In this document: piece after piece, positions 10,847 through 22,640 of the stretch
Position numbering within the stretch: position 1 is the stretch's first letter
Layout: every line of letters begins with the position of its first letter
Assembly: GCA_947628215.1 (NCBI GenBank)
Contig: CANQYZ010000001.1
Location: 30,237 to 94,236, forward strand
Origin: an uncultured Clostridia bacterium
Lineage (GTDB): Bacteria; Bacillota; Clostridia; TANB77; CAG-508
Length of the DNA stretch: 64,000 bases
Reading direction: 5' to 3'
Translations under genes and position numbers: made by a program
The notes under the pieces: generated by a model
The model's input: only the letters and a program-made list of their open reading frames with translations
Database searches by the model: none
Told to the model about the DNA's origin: nothing

Positions 10847-12697
10847 ATGTGTGGTTTTGTTGGAATAGTAAATTATAATAAAAATTTAAAAGATTATGTT
10901 TCTATTATAAAAGAAATGTCAGAAAAAATTTCTCATAGAGGACCTGATGAAAATGGGTTTTATATAAATGAAAAAATTCTTTTTGGTCATAGAAGATTAG
11001 TTGTAAGAGACAAAGAAGGTGGCGCTCAGCCAATGAGTATATCTTACAAGGGAAATACATATACAATTTGCTACAATGGTCAAATATATAATTCAGAAGA
11101 AATAAGAAAAACTCTTAAAGAAAATGGTATTATTTGTAATAGTTATTCTGATACAGAAATACTTTTAAGAGCCTACATTTTTTATGGATATGATGTATTA
11201 AAACATTTAAACGGTATCTTTTCTTTTGCAATATGGGATTTAAAAAAAGAAGAACTTTTCATTGCAAGAGATGAGTTCGGTGTAAAACCGTTTTTTTATA
11301 CTTTTAAAAATAATAACTTAATATTTGCATCTGAAATAAAAAGTATATTATGCCATCCTGAAGTCGAAACTATAGTAGACGAAAATGGATTATGCGAACT
11401 TTTTGGGCTTCGGTCCAGCTCATACTCCAGGTCTTACAGTTTATAAAGATATATATGAATTAAAGCCTGGTTATTTTGGAGTATTTGATAAATATGGTTT
11501 AAAACTAAATGAATATTTTAGGCTAAAGTCTAAAGAACACAAAGATGACTTTAAAACTACTTGTGAAAAAATTAATTATTTGCTAGAAGATTCAATCACT
11601 AAACAATTAGTATCAGATGTTCCTCTTCGGACTTATGTTATCTGGAGGACTCGATTCTAGTATAATTACAGCATATGCATCAAATTACACTAAAGAAAAA
11701 GGACTTCCACCTTTTAAGACTTTCTCTGTAGATTATGTAGATAATGATAAAAATTTTGTAAAATCAGATTTTCAGCCAAATTCAGACGATTATTTTATAT
11801 CTCTTATGAAAGATACTTTTAAAACTGATCATAAAAAAATAGTATTAGATACTCCAGAACTTGCAAAAAGCTTGTATGAAGCTATGGTTTCTAGAGACTG
11901 TCCGCGGAATGGCAGATGTCGACTCTTCTATGTTACTATTTTGCAAGAGAATAAAGCAGGATATAACAGTAGTACTTTCTGGTGAATGTTCTGATGAAGT
12001 GTTTGCTGGATATCCTTGGTTTTTTAGAGAAGATGCTCTAAATAGCAATACATTTCCATGGTCTATTGCAATATCTGAAAGACAAAATTTGTTAAATGAA
12101 AATTTATCAAAAGTAATAAATTTAAAAGATTATATAGATTGTAGATATAAGCAATCTTTAAGTAAAATAGATTATGATGAATCTGATTCAAATGAAACTA
12201 AAGAAAAACGAAAAATATCTTATCTTACTATAAACTGGTTTATGCAAACTCTTTTAGATAGAACAGATAGAGTCTCAATGTATAGTGGATTAGAAGTTAG
12301 AGTGCCATTCTGTGACCATAGATTAGTTGAATATTTATGGAATATTCCATGGGAAATGAAAGCTTTAAATGGTCGTGAAAAAGGTCTTTTAAGATATGTA
12401 GTAAAAGATATGTTACCTAAAGAAATTGTAGATAGAAAAAAGAGTCCTTATCCTAAGACTCATAATCCAACATATTTAAACTCAGTAAAACAAATGCTTA
12501 TTAATATTATGAAAAATCCTTCTTCACCTATAAAAAGTATTTTAAACGAAAAATATATAAATGACATAATAGAATCTGATGGTAAAAGCTTTTCTAGACC
12601 TTGGTTTGGTCAACTTATGACTGGACCTCAGCTTATGGCTTATCTTTGCCAAGTAAATATGTGGCTTGAAGAATATAGACCTAAAATTGAAATATAA
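10847..12697 (+). CDS. asnB: asparagine synthase (glutamine-hydrolysing), three +1 shifts at CGG
   Basis: MCGFVGIVNYN N-terminal Cys; continuous asparagine synthase only if C is skipped at 11411, 11628 and 11905: CELFGLGPAHTPG, VPLGLMLSGGLDSSI, RDCPGMADVDSSMLLFCK. Confidence 0.93.
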
Positions 12698-12700
12698 ACT

Positions 12701-12734
12701 AAAAATACAGCTACAAATTGTAGCTGTATTTTTT
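12701..12734. terminator. hairpin terminator
   Basis: aaatacagctaca / tgtagctgtattt with T-run. Confidence 0.75.
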
Positions 12735-12779
12735 ACTTTTTGTTTTTTTTGCTTTTTTGTTTTTTATTAATATTATTTA

Positions 12780-14048
12780 TTAGTCTTCAACAATTACTAT
12801 ACCCCATTTACCATTCTTTTTAGCAAATGCAAGTCCGTCATAAACATTTCTTGTTTCCTCATAATCAAATAAAACTTCATTTCCATCTTCATCTATAAAT
12901 CCAGCTAAATCTCCTCTCTTAGCTGCTGCATAAGAATCAGAGTATTCATAGATTTTGTCATATTCTTTTCCTGTTATATTTTTTTCATTTGAGCTATATA
13001 TGATATATTTTTCAAGATGATTCACTTTTTCACCATCTATTTCTACTTTTTCACAAATGATATTTTCTAACATAATATCAGACTTTTCCATATTTTCTAA
13101 CTGTGCACCAGTATCTAAATATAAAGAATTATCTATAACATTAAAAATATATTCACGCTTTTCTACATCATATACTATTTCTTCTGCCTCATCAGCTAGT
13201 TGATATTTTGAATCTACATAGTAGCCTTTTCCATTGTCTACTACAACAATTTTACTCTCTTGCATATAAATATCTTCATATTTTGTATCTAGATGAATTT
13301 CACCATTTTTATTATCTATTATTCCCCATTTGCCATCAACTTCTATTGCAGAAACATCTTCATTTAGACTTTTTATGTCTTCTGCTTCTATTGTATTTTC
13401 GACTTTCCATTTACCTTTTTCTTTTTCATCAGGCTTTTCTTTTTCAATAGAAACTTTTTCGTCTTTATATTCTTTCTTTTCTTTTTCTCTTAAATCTTTT
13501 ACTTGATCTATTAACTTATTTATTTCGTCAGATGCTCTTTCTGGCAAATAGCCACCTTTATGTAATAAATAAATTCCACCTACTATAATTACTATCAAAA
13601 CAATAATTAAAATTAATCTATCTATAAAACGTCTAATAAATCCTTTACTTTTCTTTTTAGGTTTAGTTTTTTGAGCTGGTTTAAATTTGTCTTCTTCTTT
13701 TTTTGCTTCTTCTTTATCATTTTCAGAAACTTCTATTGCTTTTTTTGCATTTTCTTCTGCATTTTTTTCTTTTTCAGCTTCTCTTATTGATCTTAATTTA
13801 TCTTCTTCTATTTTTCTTTTTTCTTCTTCAAGCTTTCTTTTCTCTTCTTCTAATCTTTCACTTTCAGCTTGAAGCTCTGCTTCTTTTTCTTTTCTTTCTT
13901 GTTCTTCTTTTTCTCTTTTTTCAGCTTCTTCCTTAGCTTTTTGTTCCATCTCTTCTTTTTCTTTTAAGGCTTCTTCAACATTTGCACCACACTTAGTACA
14001 AAATTTCATTCCTTCCTCTAGATTTTCTCCACATTTTGGACAGTTCAT
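12780..14048 (-). CDS. zinc-ribbon plus coiled coil plus TM plus WG-repeat-like protein
   Basis: MNCPKCGENLEEGMKFCTKCGANVE; KWGIIDNKNGEI, KWGIVIVED. Confidence 0.7.
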   Translation of the reverse strand: MNCPKCGENLEEGMKFCTKCGANVEEALKEKEEMEQKAKEEAEKREKEEQERKEKEAELQAESERLEEEKRKLEEEKRKIEEDKLRSIREAEKEKNAEENAKKAIEVSENDKEEAKKEEDKFKPAQKTKPKKKSKGFIRRFIDRLILIIVLIVIIVGGIYLLHKGGYLPERASDEINKLIDQVKDLREKEKKEYKDEKVSIEKEKPDEKEKGKWKVENTIEAEDIKSLNEDVSAIEVDGKWGIIDNKNGEIHLDTKYEDIYMQESKIVVVDNGKGYYVDSKYQLADEAEEIVYDVEKREYIFNVIDNSLYLDTGAQLENMEKSDIMLENIICEKVEIDGEKVNHLEKYIIYSSNEKNITGKEYDKIYEYSDSYAAAKRGDLAGFIDEDGNEVLFDYEETRNVYDGLAFAKKNGKWGIVIVED

Positions 14049-14103
14049 AGATTACCTCCTTAAAAAATATATAAATTTATTGTATACATTATAGTAAATT
14101 AAC

Positions 14104-16717
14104 TTATTTAAGTTTTTCTTTCATTTTTACTAAAGTATTTAACGCTTCTATAGGTGTTAATTCATTTATATTTATTTTATCTAGTTCTGATGCTATATCT
14201 GCTAGTTTATAATTATACATATCAAGCTGTCCTCCAACTTGATTTTTCATTTCTTTTTCTTCTTGCTTCTCTCTTATTTTAACCTTTTTCTCTAATGTTT
14301 TCAATATCTCATTTGCTCTTGTAAGCATTTTTTTAGGAGCACCTGCAAGCTTTGCAACATGTATTCCATAGCTTTCATCCGTTCCACCAGGAATAATTTT
14401 TCTTAAAAATACTATATCTTCGCCTTTTTCTCTTACATCAACTTGATAATTTTTTACTCCATCTAGTTTTTCTTCTAGTCCAGTAAGTTCATGATAATGT
14501 GTTGCAAATAATGTTTTACATCCTATTGTATCTTTACTTGATATATATTCTGCAACAGCCCATGCAATAGAAAGTCCATCATATGTTGATGTTCCTCTTC
14601 CTATCTCATCTAATATTACTAGACTATTTTTAGTTGCTTCTTTTAAAATAAGCGCAACTTCCATCATTTCAACCATAAAAGTACTTTGTCCCATACTTAA
14701 ATCATCAGAAGCTCCAACTCTAGTAAATATCTTATCAACTACTCCTATTCTAGCAGATGAAGCTGGAACAAAACATCCAATTTGTGCCATAAGTGTAATT
14801 AAAGCAACTTGTCTCATATATGTTGATTTTCCAGCCATATTAGGACCTGTGATTATAGAAAGCCTTTCAGCATCTTCATCTAAGTATGTATCATTTTCAA
14901 CAAAAGTTCCTCTTTCTACCATTTGCTCTACTACTGGATGACGTCCATCTTTTATATCTATAATATCACTACTATTTACTTCAGGCTTATTATATCCATT
15001 ATTTTCCGCAATCTCTGCAAAGTTTGATAATACATCAACAGTTGCAACTATATTAGAAGCCTTTTGTATTCTTTCAATTTGACTTGAAATTTTATTTCTT
15101 ATTCTTGTAAATTCATCATATTCTAAGTTTATAATTCTTTCTTCTGCTCCTAATACTTTATCTTCTATCTCTTTTAACTCTTCTGTTATATATCTTTCTC
15201 CACCAGTTAATGTTTGCTTTCTAATATATCTATCTGGTACCTGATTTAAGAAAGATTTTGTAACTTCAATATAGTATCCAAATACTTTTGTATAACCAAC
15301 TTTTAAATTTTTAATTCCAGTTGCTTCTCTTTCTTTTGCTTCTATATTTATTATCCAGCTTTTTCCTTCTATAGAAGCCCTTCTACATTCATCTATTTCT
15401 GGATTATATCCATTTTTGATTATTCCACCTTCTTTAATTGTAACTGGTGGATCATCTATAATAGATTTTTCTATAAGTTCAGTTACATCTTTAAGTTCAT
15501 CTAAGTTTTCATATAATTCTTTTAACATTTTTGAATTGCAATTACCTAAAATACTTTTAAGTTCTGGAAGATTTGAAAGTGAAGTCTTAAGTGAAATCAT
15601 ATCTCTAGCATTTGCATTTCCATAAGAAATTTTTCCGTACTAATCTTTCTATATCATACACTTTCTTTAATGCTTCTATTAAATCTCCTCTTAAAATAAT
15701 ATTTTCTTTGCATTCTTGTACTGCATCAAGTCTATTATTTATTTCTTCTACATCAATTAGTGGATCATTTATCCATCTTCTTAGTAGCCTTCCTCCCATT
15801 GAAGTAGAAGTTTTATCTAGTACCCAAAGAAGAGTACCCTTTTTAGATTTATCTCTTAATCTTTCTGTAAGCTCCAAATTTCTTCTTGCATTTATATCTA
15901 AAGACATATATCTTGTTGTCTCATATACTTTTATTGTATTTATATGTTCAAGTTTTATTTTTTGAGTTTCATTTAAGTAGCTACTAAGTCCATTTATAGC
16001 AGCTACTACTAGTAAATGATTTTTAAAATCATCAAAAGGTCTTCCTGTATTATCTTCAATATTATATAAATTTTTAATTAAATCTGTCTCTTCTGAAAAT
16101 CTTTCTTCATCTATTTCAGTGATACAAGGATTAATTCTATCTTTTATTTGAGATATTTCTGATGCAGAATTTTTCATCATAGGATTTACAACTATTTCTG
16201 CTGGTAAATATCTTGCAATTTCATCTAATAATCTATAAAAATTATTACTTTCTACTATTTGCGTTGCAAAAAAATCACCTGTACTTACATCACAAACTGA
16301 AAGTCCATAAAAAAGTCCTTTCTTTACGATAGACATAATATAATTATTTCTCTTCTCATCTAGCATATTTGTTTCTATTACAGTACCAGGAGTAACTACT
16401 CTTATTACATCTCTTTTTACCATTCCCTTTGTTGTCTTTGGATCTTCTAATTGCTCGCAAATTGCAACTTTATATCCTTTATTTATAAGTTTTGAAATAT
16501 ATATATCTACTGCATGATATGGAACTCCACACATTGGAGCTTTTTCATCTAATCCACATGCTCTTCCAGTAAGAGTAATTTCAAGCTCTCTTGATGCTAA
16601 AATTGCATCATCAAAGAACATTTCATAAAAATCGCCTAATCTATAAAATAATATACAGTCTTTATACTCTTCTTTTTTTGCCATATAATTTTGCATCATT
16701 GGTGATAAATCTGCCAT
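14104..16717 (-). CDS. mutS: DNA mismatch repair protein MutS, one +1 shift at CGG (15635-15637)
   Basis: [43 protein letters not shown]; the two ORF halves join as [35 protein letters not shown] when C is skipped. Confidence 0.95.
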
Positions 16718-16750
16718 TTTTCTTACTTCCTTTTCTTATGCTTTTTTTGA

Positions 16751-18070
16751 TTATTTTACTATTCCTTTTAAATACCATTTATGTTCTTCTATAATTTCTA
16801 CATCTACAATTTTTCCGATTAAATCTATGCTTCCTTCAAAAACTACTACTTTATTAGTATCACTTCTTCCTGTGAGCATATTATCATTGTTTTTACTTGT
16901 GCCTTCTACTAATATTTTTTCAGTTTTTCCGATATATTTTTGATTATTAAGTGAAACTTTACTGTCATAAAGATTTTTTAATCTATCAAATCTTTCATGT
17001 TTTACATCTTCATCTATCTGATTTTCCATTTTATCTGCGACAGTACCAATTCTTCTTGAATATATAAACATAAATACTTGTTCAAAATTTACTTTTCTTA
17101 CTACATCTAAAGTATCCTCAAAGTCTTCTTCTGTCTCAGATGGAAATCCTACAATTATATCTGTTGAAAATACAACATCTGGTATTTGCTTTCTTATCTT
17201 TTCTACTAAAGCTAAATAATCTTCCTTTGTATATTTTCTATTCATTAATTTTAATATATTAGAACTTCCAGACTGAAGTGGAAGATGAACGAGTCTACTT
17301 ATTTTTTTGTTATTTTTTATTGCTTCTATTACATCATCTGTAAAATCCTTTGGATGAGGAGATATAAATCTTATTCTCTCTATCCCATCTATTTTACAAA
17401 TATCATTTAATAAATTTGCAAACTTATAATCTTCTCCATCATTATAAGAATTTACATTTTGTCCAAGTAAAGTAATTTCTTTATATCCTTCTAAAGCTAA
17501 ATCATTTATCTCTTTTAAGATATTTTCTCTTTTTCTACTTCTTTCTCTTCCTCTTACATATGGAACTATGCAATAAGAACAGAAATTATTGCATCCATAC
17601 ATAATTGTAACAGATGCTTTAAACTTATCTTCTCTTTTTATTGGAAGACCTTCAAAGATTTCGCCATCTATATCTAAAATATCTCTTACTTTTTCTTTAT
17701 TTTCTATTATTTTCTTTAAATCTTCTTCAAATTTGTTTAAAGTATGTGTACCGAAGACTAAATCAACAAAATTATAGCTTTGTTTAATTTTCTCCATGAT
17801 ATGTTTTTGCTGAGTCATGCAACCACCAACAGCAATTATTGTGCCACGTTTTTCTTTTATATTTTTTATTTCTCCGAGCTTTCCAAATAATCTCTCTTCA
17901 GCATTTTCTCTTACACAACATGTATTAAATATTATTAAATCACATTCTTTAAAATCATCAGTTTTTTCAAATCCAAGTCTTTCAGCCATTCCTGCTATTA
18001 TTTCTGAATCACTTTCATTTTGTTTGCATCCCATTGTCATTATCGTGTATTTTTTCATTTTTCTCTCCAA
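16751..18070 (-). CDS. miaB: tRNA-2-methylthio-N6-dimethylallyladenosine synthase
   Basis: TMGCKQNESDSEIIAG, CNNFCSYCIVPYVRGRERSR. Confidence 0.93.
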   Translation of the reverse strand: MERKMKKYTIMTMGCKQNESDSEIIAGMAERLGFEKTDDFKECDLIIFNTCCVRENAEERLFGKLGEIKNIKEKRGTIIAVGGCMTQQKHIMEKIKQSYNFVDLVFGTHTLNKFEEDLKKIIENKEKVRDILDIDGEIFEGLPIKREDKFKASVTIMYGCNNFCSYCIVPYVRGRERSRKRENILKEINDLALEGYKEITLLGQNVNSYNDGEDYKFANLLNDICKIDGIERIRFISPHPKDFTDDVIEAIKNNKKISRLVHLPLQSGSSNILKLMNRKYTKEDYLALVEKIRKQIPDVVFSTDIIVGFPSETEEDFEDTLDVVRKVNFEQVFMFIYSRRIGTVADKMENQIDEDVKHERFDRLKNLYDSKVSLNNQKYIGKTEKILVEGTSKNNDNMLTGRSDTNKVVVFEGSIDLIGKIVDVEIIEEHKWYLKGIVK

Positions 18071-18230
18071 TATTTATTTTAAATATATTCATTTTATTTT
18101 GTAATTCTATTACATTTTACTTGTTTTTTCAAGTATAGAAAACCTTTGTCGTTAAAAAGTAGTTAAAATATAAAATAAAAAGAGTACCAGTCCTTTTAAA
18201 TACTTGGTACTCTATGTGTTTTTTATTGGA

Positions 18231-18313
18231 TGGTGCGGCAGAGAGGACTTGAACCCCCACGGTCTCCCACTAGATCCTAAGTCTAGCGCGTCTGCCAGTT
18301 CCGCCACTGCCGC
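18231..18313 (-). tRNA. tRNA-Leu (anticodon UAG), CCA encoded
   Basis: Reverse complement GCGGCAGTGGCGGAACTGGCAGACGCGCTAGACTTAGGATCTAGTGGGAGACCGTGGGGGTTCAAGTCCTCTCTGCCGCACCA. Confidence 0.92.
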
Positions 18314-18455
18314 ATTCACAATAATTATATTAGCACAATACTTTTACAATTGTCAACTACATTTTTAATTTTATTTTAGTTTTTTTATATAATTTTCTTT
18401 ATTGTACTATTATGTAAACTGTGCTATAATTAAAGAAGATTTTGGAGGAAAAATA

Positions 18456-20399
18456 ATGGAAAATTTTTATGATGAATTAAATAAATCAAGAAGTACATCA
18501 CAAAGAGTAAGCAATATATCTATTCTAAAAAAGAATCCTACATCCCCTGTTTTAAATCCTTCTTCTTTAGATAGATTTAAGAAAGATTTACAATCCATGT
18601 TTTTATATATAAGAAATGTATCAGATAATAGTCCTAGATTTTCAAATGAAAGATTAAGAGATGAAATAAATAACTACTTAAACGATTTAAACTTTAAATA
18701 TGCAAATGGTGCATCTTTCAAAAGTGACAGTATAAGAGTTGATATGTGCAAATACTTTTTAAATCATATGAGTGAATTTAGGGTATTATATAAAGAAATG
18801 ATTAATCATGAAAAAGAAACTAAAGAAGAAATTCATGCTCCTGAAGTAGTACCATATAGTTCAAATGTTGAAGCATCTAAAAGACTTTTAATGGAACAAT
18901 TAATTACTACTTATAGAAATTTAAAAAATCAATTTCCAAAAGAAACAAAAATATTTTTAACTCAATATTATAAAGCTACTCCAAAAGTTAGAAGAGAATT
19001 AAAATCAAAACTTTCAAGAGAAGTAAGACAATTTATAGACGATAATCAAATGTTTTTTGTAGATGAAGAAACCGGAATTCAAGAATATCTAAAAAATCAA
19101 AATGAATTTTTAAGCAAATGTCTAAAAGAAGATTATATAAAATCAATAATCTCTGTAGTAGGTCAATTAAAAGAACTAAATCTTCTAGATAAATATAGAG
19201 CTGCCAATAATAAGCAATTTGAAAGACTTGGACTTCCAGAACTTTCAATTACAGATGAAGATTTTGATGCATTTTATGGAAATCTTTCAGAAGAAATGCT
19301 ACAAAAATATAATATACATGATTTGTCTGTAATAAATTCATTTTGGATAAATAGATTATCAAAAGAAATTTTAACTTTTAATAATGCATTCTTTGCAATA
19401 AATGACTTATATTTATGGGATAAAATTAGAAAAGGCAAAATTATAACTGACCCAGAAACTGGTGAAAAGAAAATAGACGTACAAGTATCAGATGCACAAA
19501 TAGAAGCAGTATCTGAAAAAATGAAATTCTTATCACAAGTTGCAGGAAATTTCTTAATTGATATAGATGAAGAAACTTTAAAAAGTGCACCAGAATTTAA
19601 AGCAGAAGAAACAAGTGATGGCTTTTATAGAATATCTAGAACTGCTGTATTTAAAGACTTATCATCAGACATTGATGCCTTAAATAATGAAATTGGTAAA
19701 GATTATAAAAGATATTTTTCAAGTACAAATGGTGCTGTACTTAGAAATACAAGTAACAACTTTGTAAGAGATTTTTCTTTGTATCATACAGCGTTAAATA
19801 TTACACATAACTCATATAAAATAAAAGACAATATTATGATAGCATTGCTTTCTAATTTATTTAACAGCAATATTTCTAGAAATTGGGGATTATCTTTAGA
19901 AAATAGAAGAAAAGATCCTACAAGAACTGATAAAGTTTTAATTGCAATAGATGTTCCTGGATTTAATATGCCAATTAGATTACATATGAGACGAGAACTT
20001 CTAGAAGACTTTTTAAAGTCAAATCAAAACACAAGCAAAATCCCACTTTATCAAGGAGAAAATGACTTTAATAAAGAACATGGTTCTGTAATTACTACTC
20101 CTATGCTAATTCCTGTATCTAGCACCAGCAAAAAATCAATAATTGATTTTACTAAAAAAATTCCAGAATCTCATCCATACTATAAATTTTTAAAGCATCT
20201 TGAGTTTATACTTGCAAATGATTCATATCCTGAACATCTAAAAACTCCTATATCTCGTAGTAAAAAATCTAATGGAAAAAAGAAATTTATAACAAGATAT
20301 TTTGATTTTGCAGATGGAAAAATTTATGTTGATAAAGGAAATGATCACTTTGTAGAAGATACAGAATATTTATCAGGAGGTCAAGCAAGAAATGTATAA
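18456..20399 (+). CDS. large uncharacterised protein A (paralogue of 22641-24864)
   Basis: SD ggaggaaaaataATG; LERLGLPEL-type block and KKKFITRYFDFADGKIYV C-terminus shared with the 22641 gene. Confidence 0.75.
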   Translation: MENFYDELNKSRSTSQRVSNISILKKNPTSPVLNPSSLDRFKKDLQSMFLYIRNVSDNSPRFSNERLRDEINNYLNDLNFKYANGASFKSDSIRVDMCKYFLNHMSEFRVLYKEMINHEKETKEEIHAPEVVPYSSNVEASKRLLMEQLITTYRNLKNQFPKETKIFLTQYYKATPKVRRELKSKLSREVRQFIDDNQMFFVDEETGIQEYLKNQNEFLSKCLKEDYIKSIISVVGQLKELNLLDKYRAANNKQFERLGLPELSITDEDFDAFYGNLSEEMLQKYNIHDLSVINSFWINRLSKEILTFNNAFFAINDLYLWDKIRKGKIITDPETGEKKIDVQVSDAQIEAVSEKMKFLSQVAGNFLIDIDEETLKSAPEFKAEETSDGFYRISRTAVFKDLSSDIDALNNEIGKDYKRYFSSTNGAVLRNTSNNFVRDFSLYHTALNITHNSYKIKDNIMIALLSNLFNSNISRNWGLSLENRRKDPTRTDKVLIAIDVPGFNMPIRLHMRRELLEDFLKSNQNTSKIPLYQGENDFNKEHGSVITTPMLIPVSSTSKKSIIDFTKKIPESHPYYKFLKHLEFILANDSYPEHLKTPISRSKKSNGKKKFITRYFDFADGKIYVDKGNDHFVEDTEYLSGGQARNV

Positions 20400-20685
20400 T
20401 AAATTTTTAAGTTTAATAGATTATTATAAACAAAGACAAGATTTTGTAAAATGTAATTCACTAATAAAAAAAGAAATCGTATATATATTCACAGAAAAAA
20501 TAAAAAAAATAAATAAGAATTATAGATATTCTACTACAACTGAACTTTTAGATGAAGTTCAAAGAAATCTTTCAAAAAATGACTGTATCTTCTTTATTAA
20601 TTTTTATAATACTTTAAATGAAGACTGCAGTGATTTTGAAAAAACAGAAAAATTGCTTGATATTTATAAATTAGTTATAGAATAA
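20392..20685 (+). CDS. small uncharacterised protein (paralogue of 24854-25144)
   Basis: Overlaps the end of gene A; same size and pattern as the small partner after gene B. Confidence 0.65.
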   Translation: MYNKFLSLIDYYKQRQDFVKCNSLIKKEIVYIFTEKIKKINKNYRYSTTTELLDEVQRNLSKNDCIFFINFYNTLNEDCSDFEKTEKLLDIYKLVIE

Positions 20686-20689
20686 AAAA

Positions 20690-20762
20690 GTAATAAAAGG
20701 ATAAAATAAAATAAAACAAAATAAAAGAAAATAAAAGAAAAAATATAAAACAAAATAAAAGT
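20690..20762 (+). repeat. degenerate ~10-nt A-rich tandem repeat (AAAATAAAAG)
   Basis: aaaataaaacaaaataaaagaaaataaaagaaaaaatataaaacaaaataaaag. Confidence 0.6.
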
Positions 20763-20766
20763 TTTT

Positions 20767-20796
20767 CACCGAGAGCGCTAGGCACTCTCGGTGAAT
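20767..20796. terminator. GC-rich hairpin terminator between convergent genes
   Basis: tcaccgagag-cgctaggca-ctctcggtga, followed by attttttag. Confidence 0.8.
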
Positions 20797-20815
20797 TTTT
20801 TAGGTCTTAGATAAG

Positions 20816-22324
20816 TTACTTTACATATGATCTTAAAGCACTGTTTAATTCGTTTAAAAATTTAATGTAGCTCATAGATTTGAGCTTTCCACCAGAAATT
20901 CTTTCAACGAATCTGTTAATGAACCTTGACACGTTTGTTACAACTACGCTTTTGGGTGATTTGAAGTTACCATTTACAAAGATGAAGTCTTCATTTACGC
21001 TTTTTAATTCGTATGACACTACAAATACTTCCAAGATATCATTATATTCACTTTGCGAAATGTCTTCACCATTTCTCATGTACTCAATTAGTTCTTTCGA
21101 TGTGTACATCTTACCAGCTTTTTTCATGGCAAGTTTTGCTAAGAAAACTTCGAACTCAATGTTTTCCGGCATATCTTTCATTTTCAGTCTTTTTGGAGTC
21201 GCCTTTGGCTTAAAGTTTAAATTGACTCCTCTATATTTTTGCATGAAAGTTTTGTTTAAGACTACCAAGAACTTAAAGTAAGATACAGAATATCCCATCT
21301 TAATAAATACTTCCTTAAGATAATCATCTGCCTTTTCTTTGCTCTTTTCGTCTACTCCGGTGTCATAATCTTCTAAGTTGAGCCGAATAGTTTCAAAGTT
21401 TACACTGCCTGATACAATAGTTACCGCAATAATACTTCTTACAAGCAAATCCCTTTTCACATCTTCATCTGGCATTTCCTTTTCAAACAACTTGTTTAGG
21501 ACTTTTTCTACATTCTCTTCCCTGCTCATGGAAAAATCGATACTTTCGATTGTTTCTTTAAAATAGGGTATGTCAGATAAGTCTGTAAAATTATTTGAGG
21601 TATTTGTGTGATGTAAAACGTTTGAAGGAATTTTATTTACTCTTGCTTGACCTATGCTACTTGCTTGTGGTTTTGGAGATTGTGCAGCATTCTTCTGTGT
21701 TTCTAAAGTCTTTGGAGCTACTTTTTCTTTAGGTAAAGATGTTCCTATTTTTGCATACTTACCTCTAGAAACTCTTGCGATTTTTCCGTTCTTTGCAAGT
21801 GTTACAAGCGAAAAAGCTACTTTTTGTGGCTCTTCAATTCCAAGAATTTGTGCAATCTCTTTTGCAGATACCTGCTTTCCTTCATCTAAGTTTTCTATTA
21901 CTTTGATGACTCTTTGCGACAAGTGTTCTTCCTTCTTTGGTCCCTCTTCTTTACTCTTTTGAGGCAAATCTGCGGTTACTACAGCACGCTTTGGCTTTGG
22001 AGCTTCTTTTTGACTTAAATCTTCTGCATTTCCATTTTCAATTAAGCTTAATATTTCTCCTACTGTTTTTTTCGTGCTAGCACCACCATTTTTTACCTCA
22101 TAGCAGAACTCTCCAATGTTCTTAGAAAATGCAAATATGCTTTTAAGATTTATAGCATCTTTGTCATCTTCTTTCGATTCATAGAAAATACTGCATACAT
22201 TTTTTTCAAGTTTGATTTCAAGGTTTTGCGGTTTATTGTATGTTACAATAAATTCAGCAATTGCATTTGCTAAATCTTTGCTCCGCCCATCTTCAAACTC
22301 GAATTTGGTATAAAAGCTAGCCAT
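20816..22324 (-). CDS. uncharacterised wHTH-containing protein, atypical composition, uses CGG as Arg
   Basis: 502 aa uninterrupted ORF with SD; RVIKVIENLDEGKQVSAKEIAQILGIEEPQKVAFSLVTLAKNGKIARVSRGKYAKIG wHTH-like; in-frame CGG at 22283-22285 and 21383-21385. Confidence 0.65.
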   Translation of the reverse strand: MASFYTKFEFEDGRSKDLANAIAEFIVTYNKPQNLEIKLEKNVCSIFYESKEDDKDAINLKSIFAFSKNIGEFCYEVKNGGASTKKTVGEILSLIENGNAEDLSQKEAPKPKRAVVTADLPQKSKEEGPKKEEHLSQRVIKVIENLDEGKQVSAKEIAQILGIEEPQKVAFSLVTLAKNGKIARVSRGKYAKIGTSLPKEKVAPKTLETQKNAAQSPKPQASSIGQARVNKIPSNVLHHTNTSNNFTDLSDIPYFKETIESIDFSMSREENVEKVLNKLFEKEMPDEDVKRDLLVRSIIAVTIVSGSVNFETIRLNLEDYDTGVDEKSKEKADDYLKEVFIKMGYSVSYFKFLVVLNKTFMQKYRGVNLNFKPKATPKRLKMKDMPENIEFEVFLAKLAMKKAGKMYTSKELIEYMRNGEDISQSEYNDILEVFVVSYELKSVNEDFIFVNGNFKSPKSVVVTNVSRFINRFVERISGGKLKSMSYIKFLNELNSALRSYVK

Positions 22325-22640
22325 GTGTTCACCCCTTTCACAAAAATAAAAAATGTTTTTTAGTTACCTTACCTTAAGACTCTCCTTCCTACTCAATTTA
22401 AAAACAGAGATAAGCTACTAAAATTATTTATGTGCCTTTGTTAATTTTCTCTGCAAAATCAAGTATATTTGTATTTTAGTAGTGTTTGTATTATATAGCC
22501 ATATTACCTTTTTTTCAAGGAACTTTTTCTCTTTTTTTCTAAAATCCTATGTTAGTTTAAAACTTAGCTTTAAGTTGTTTTTTACCCTAAAAAATGGTAT
22601 AATTTATGTATATTTATATTTTTTGGAGGTATAAAACAAT

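Noticed and set aside
13208-13936. Plus-strand Leu/Phe/Ser-rich ORFs opposite the zinc-ribbon/coiled-coil gene
   Set aside because: Antisense of Glu/Lys-rich coding; composition artefact. The same applies to the plus ORFs at 31256-31840, 21654-21962 and 17817-18104.
15605-15640. Intron or intein at split sites
   Set aside because: Only one nucleotide separates the two conserved frames.
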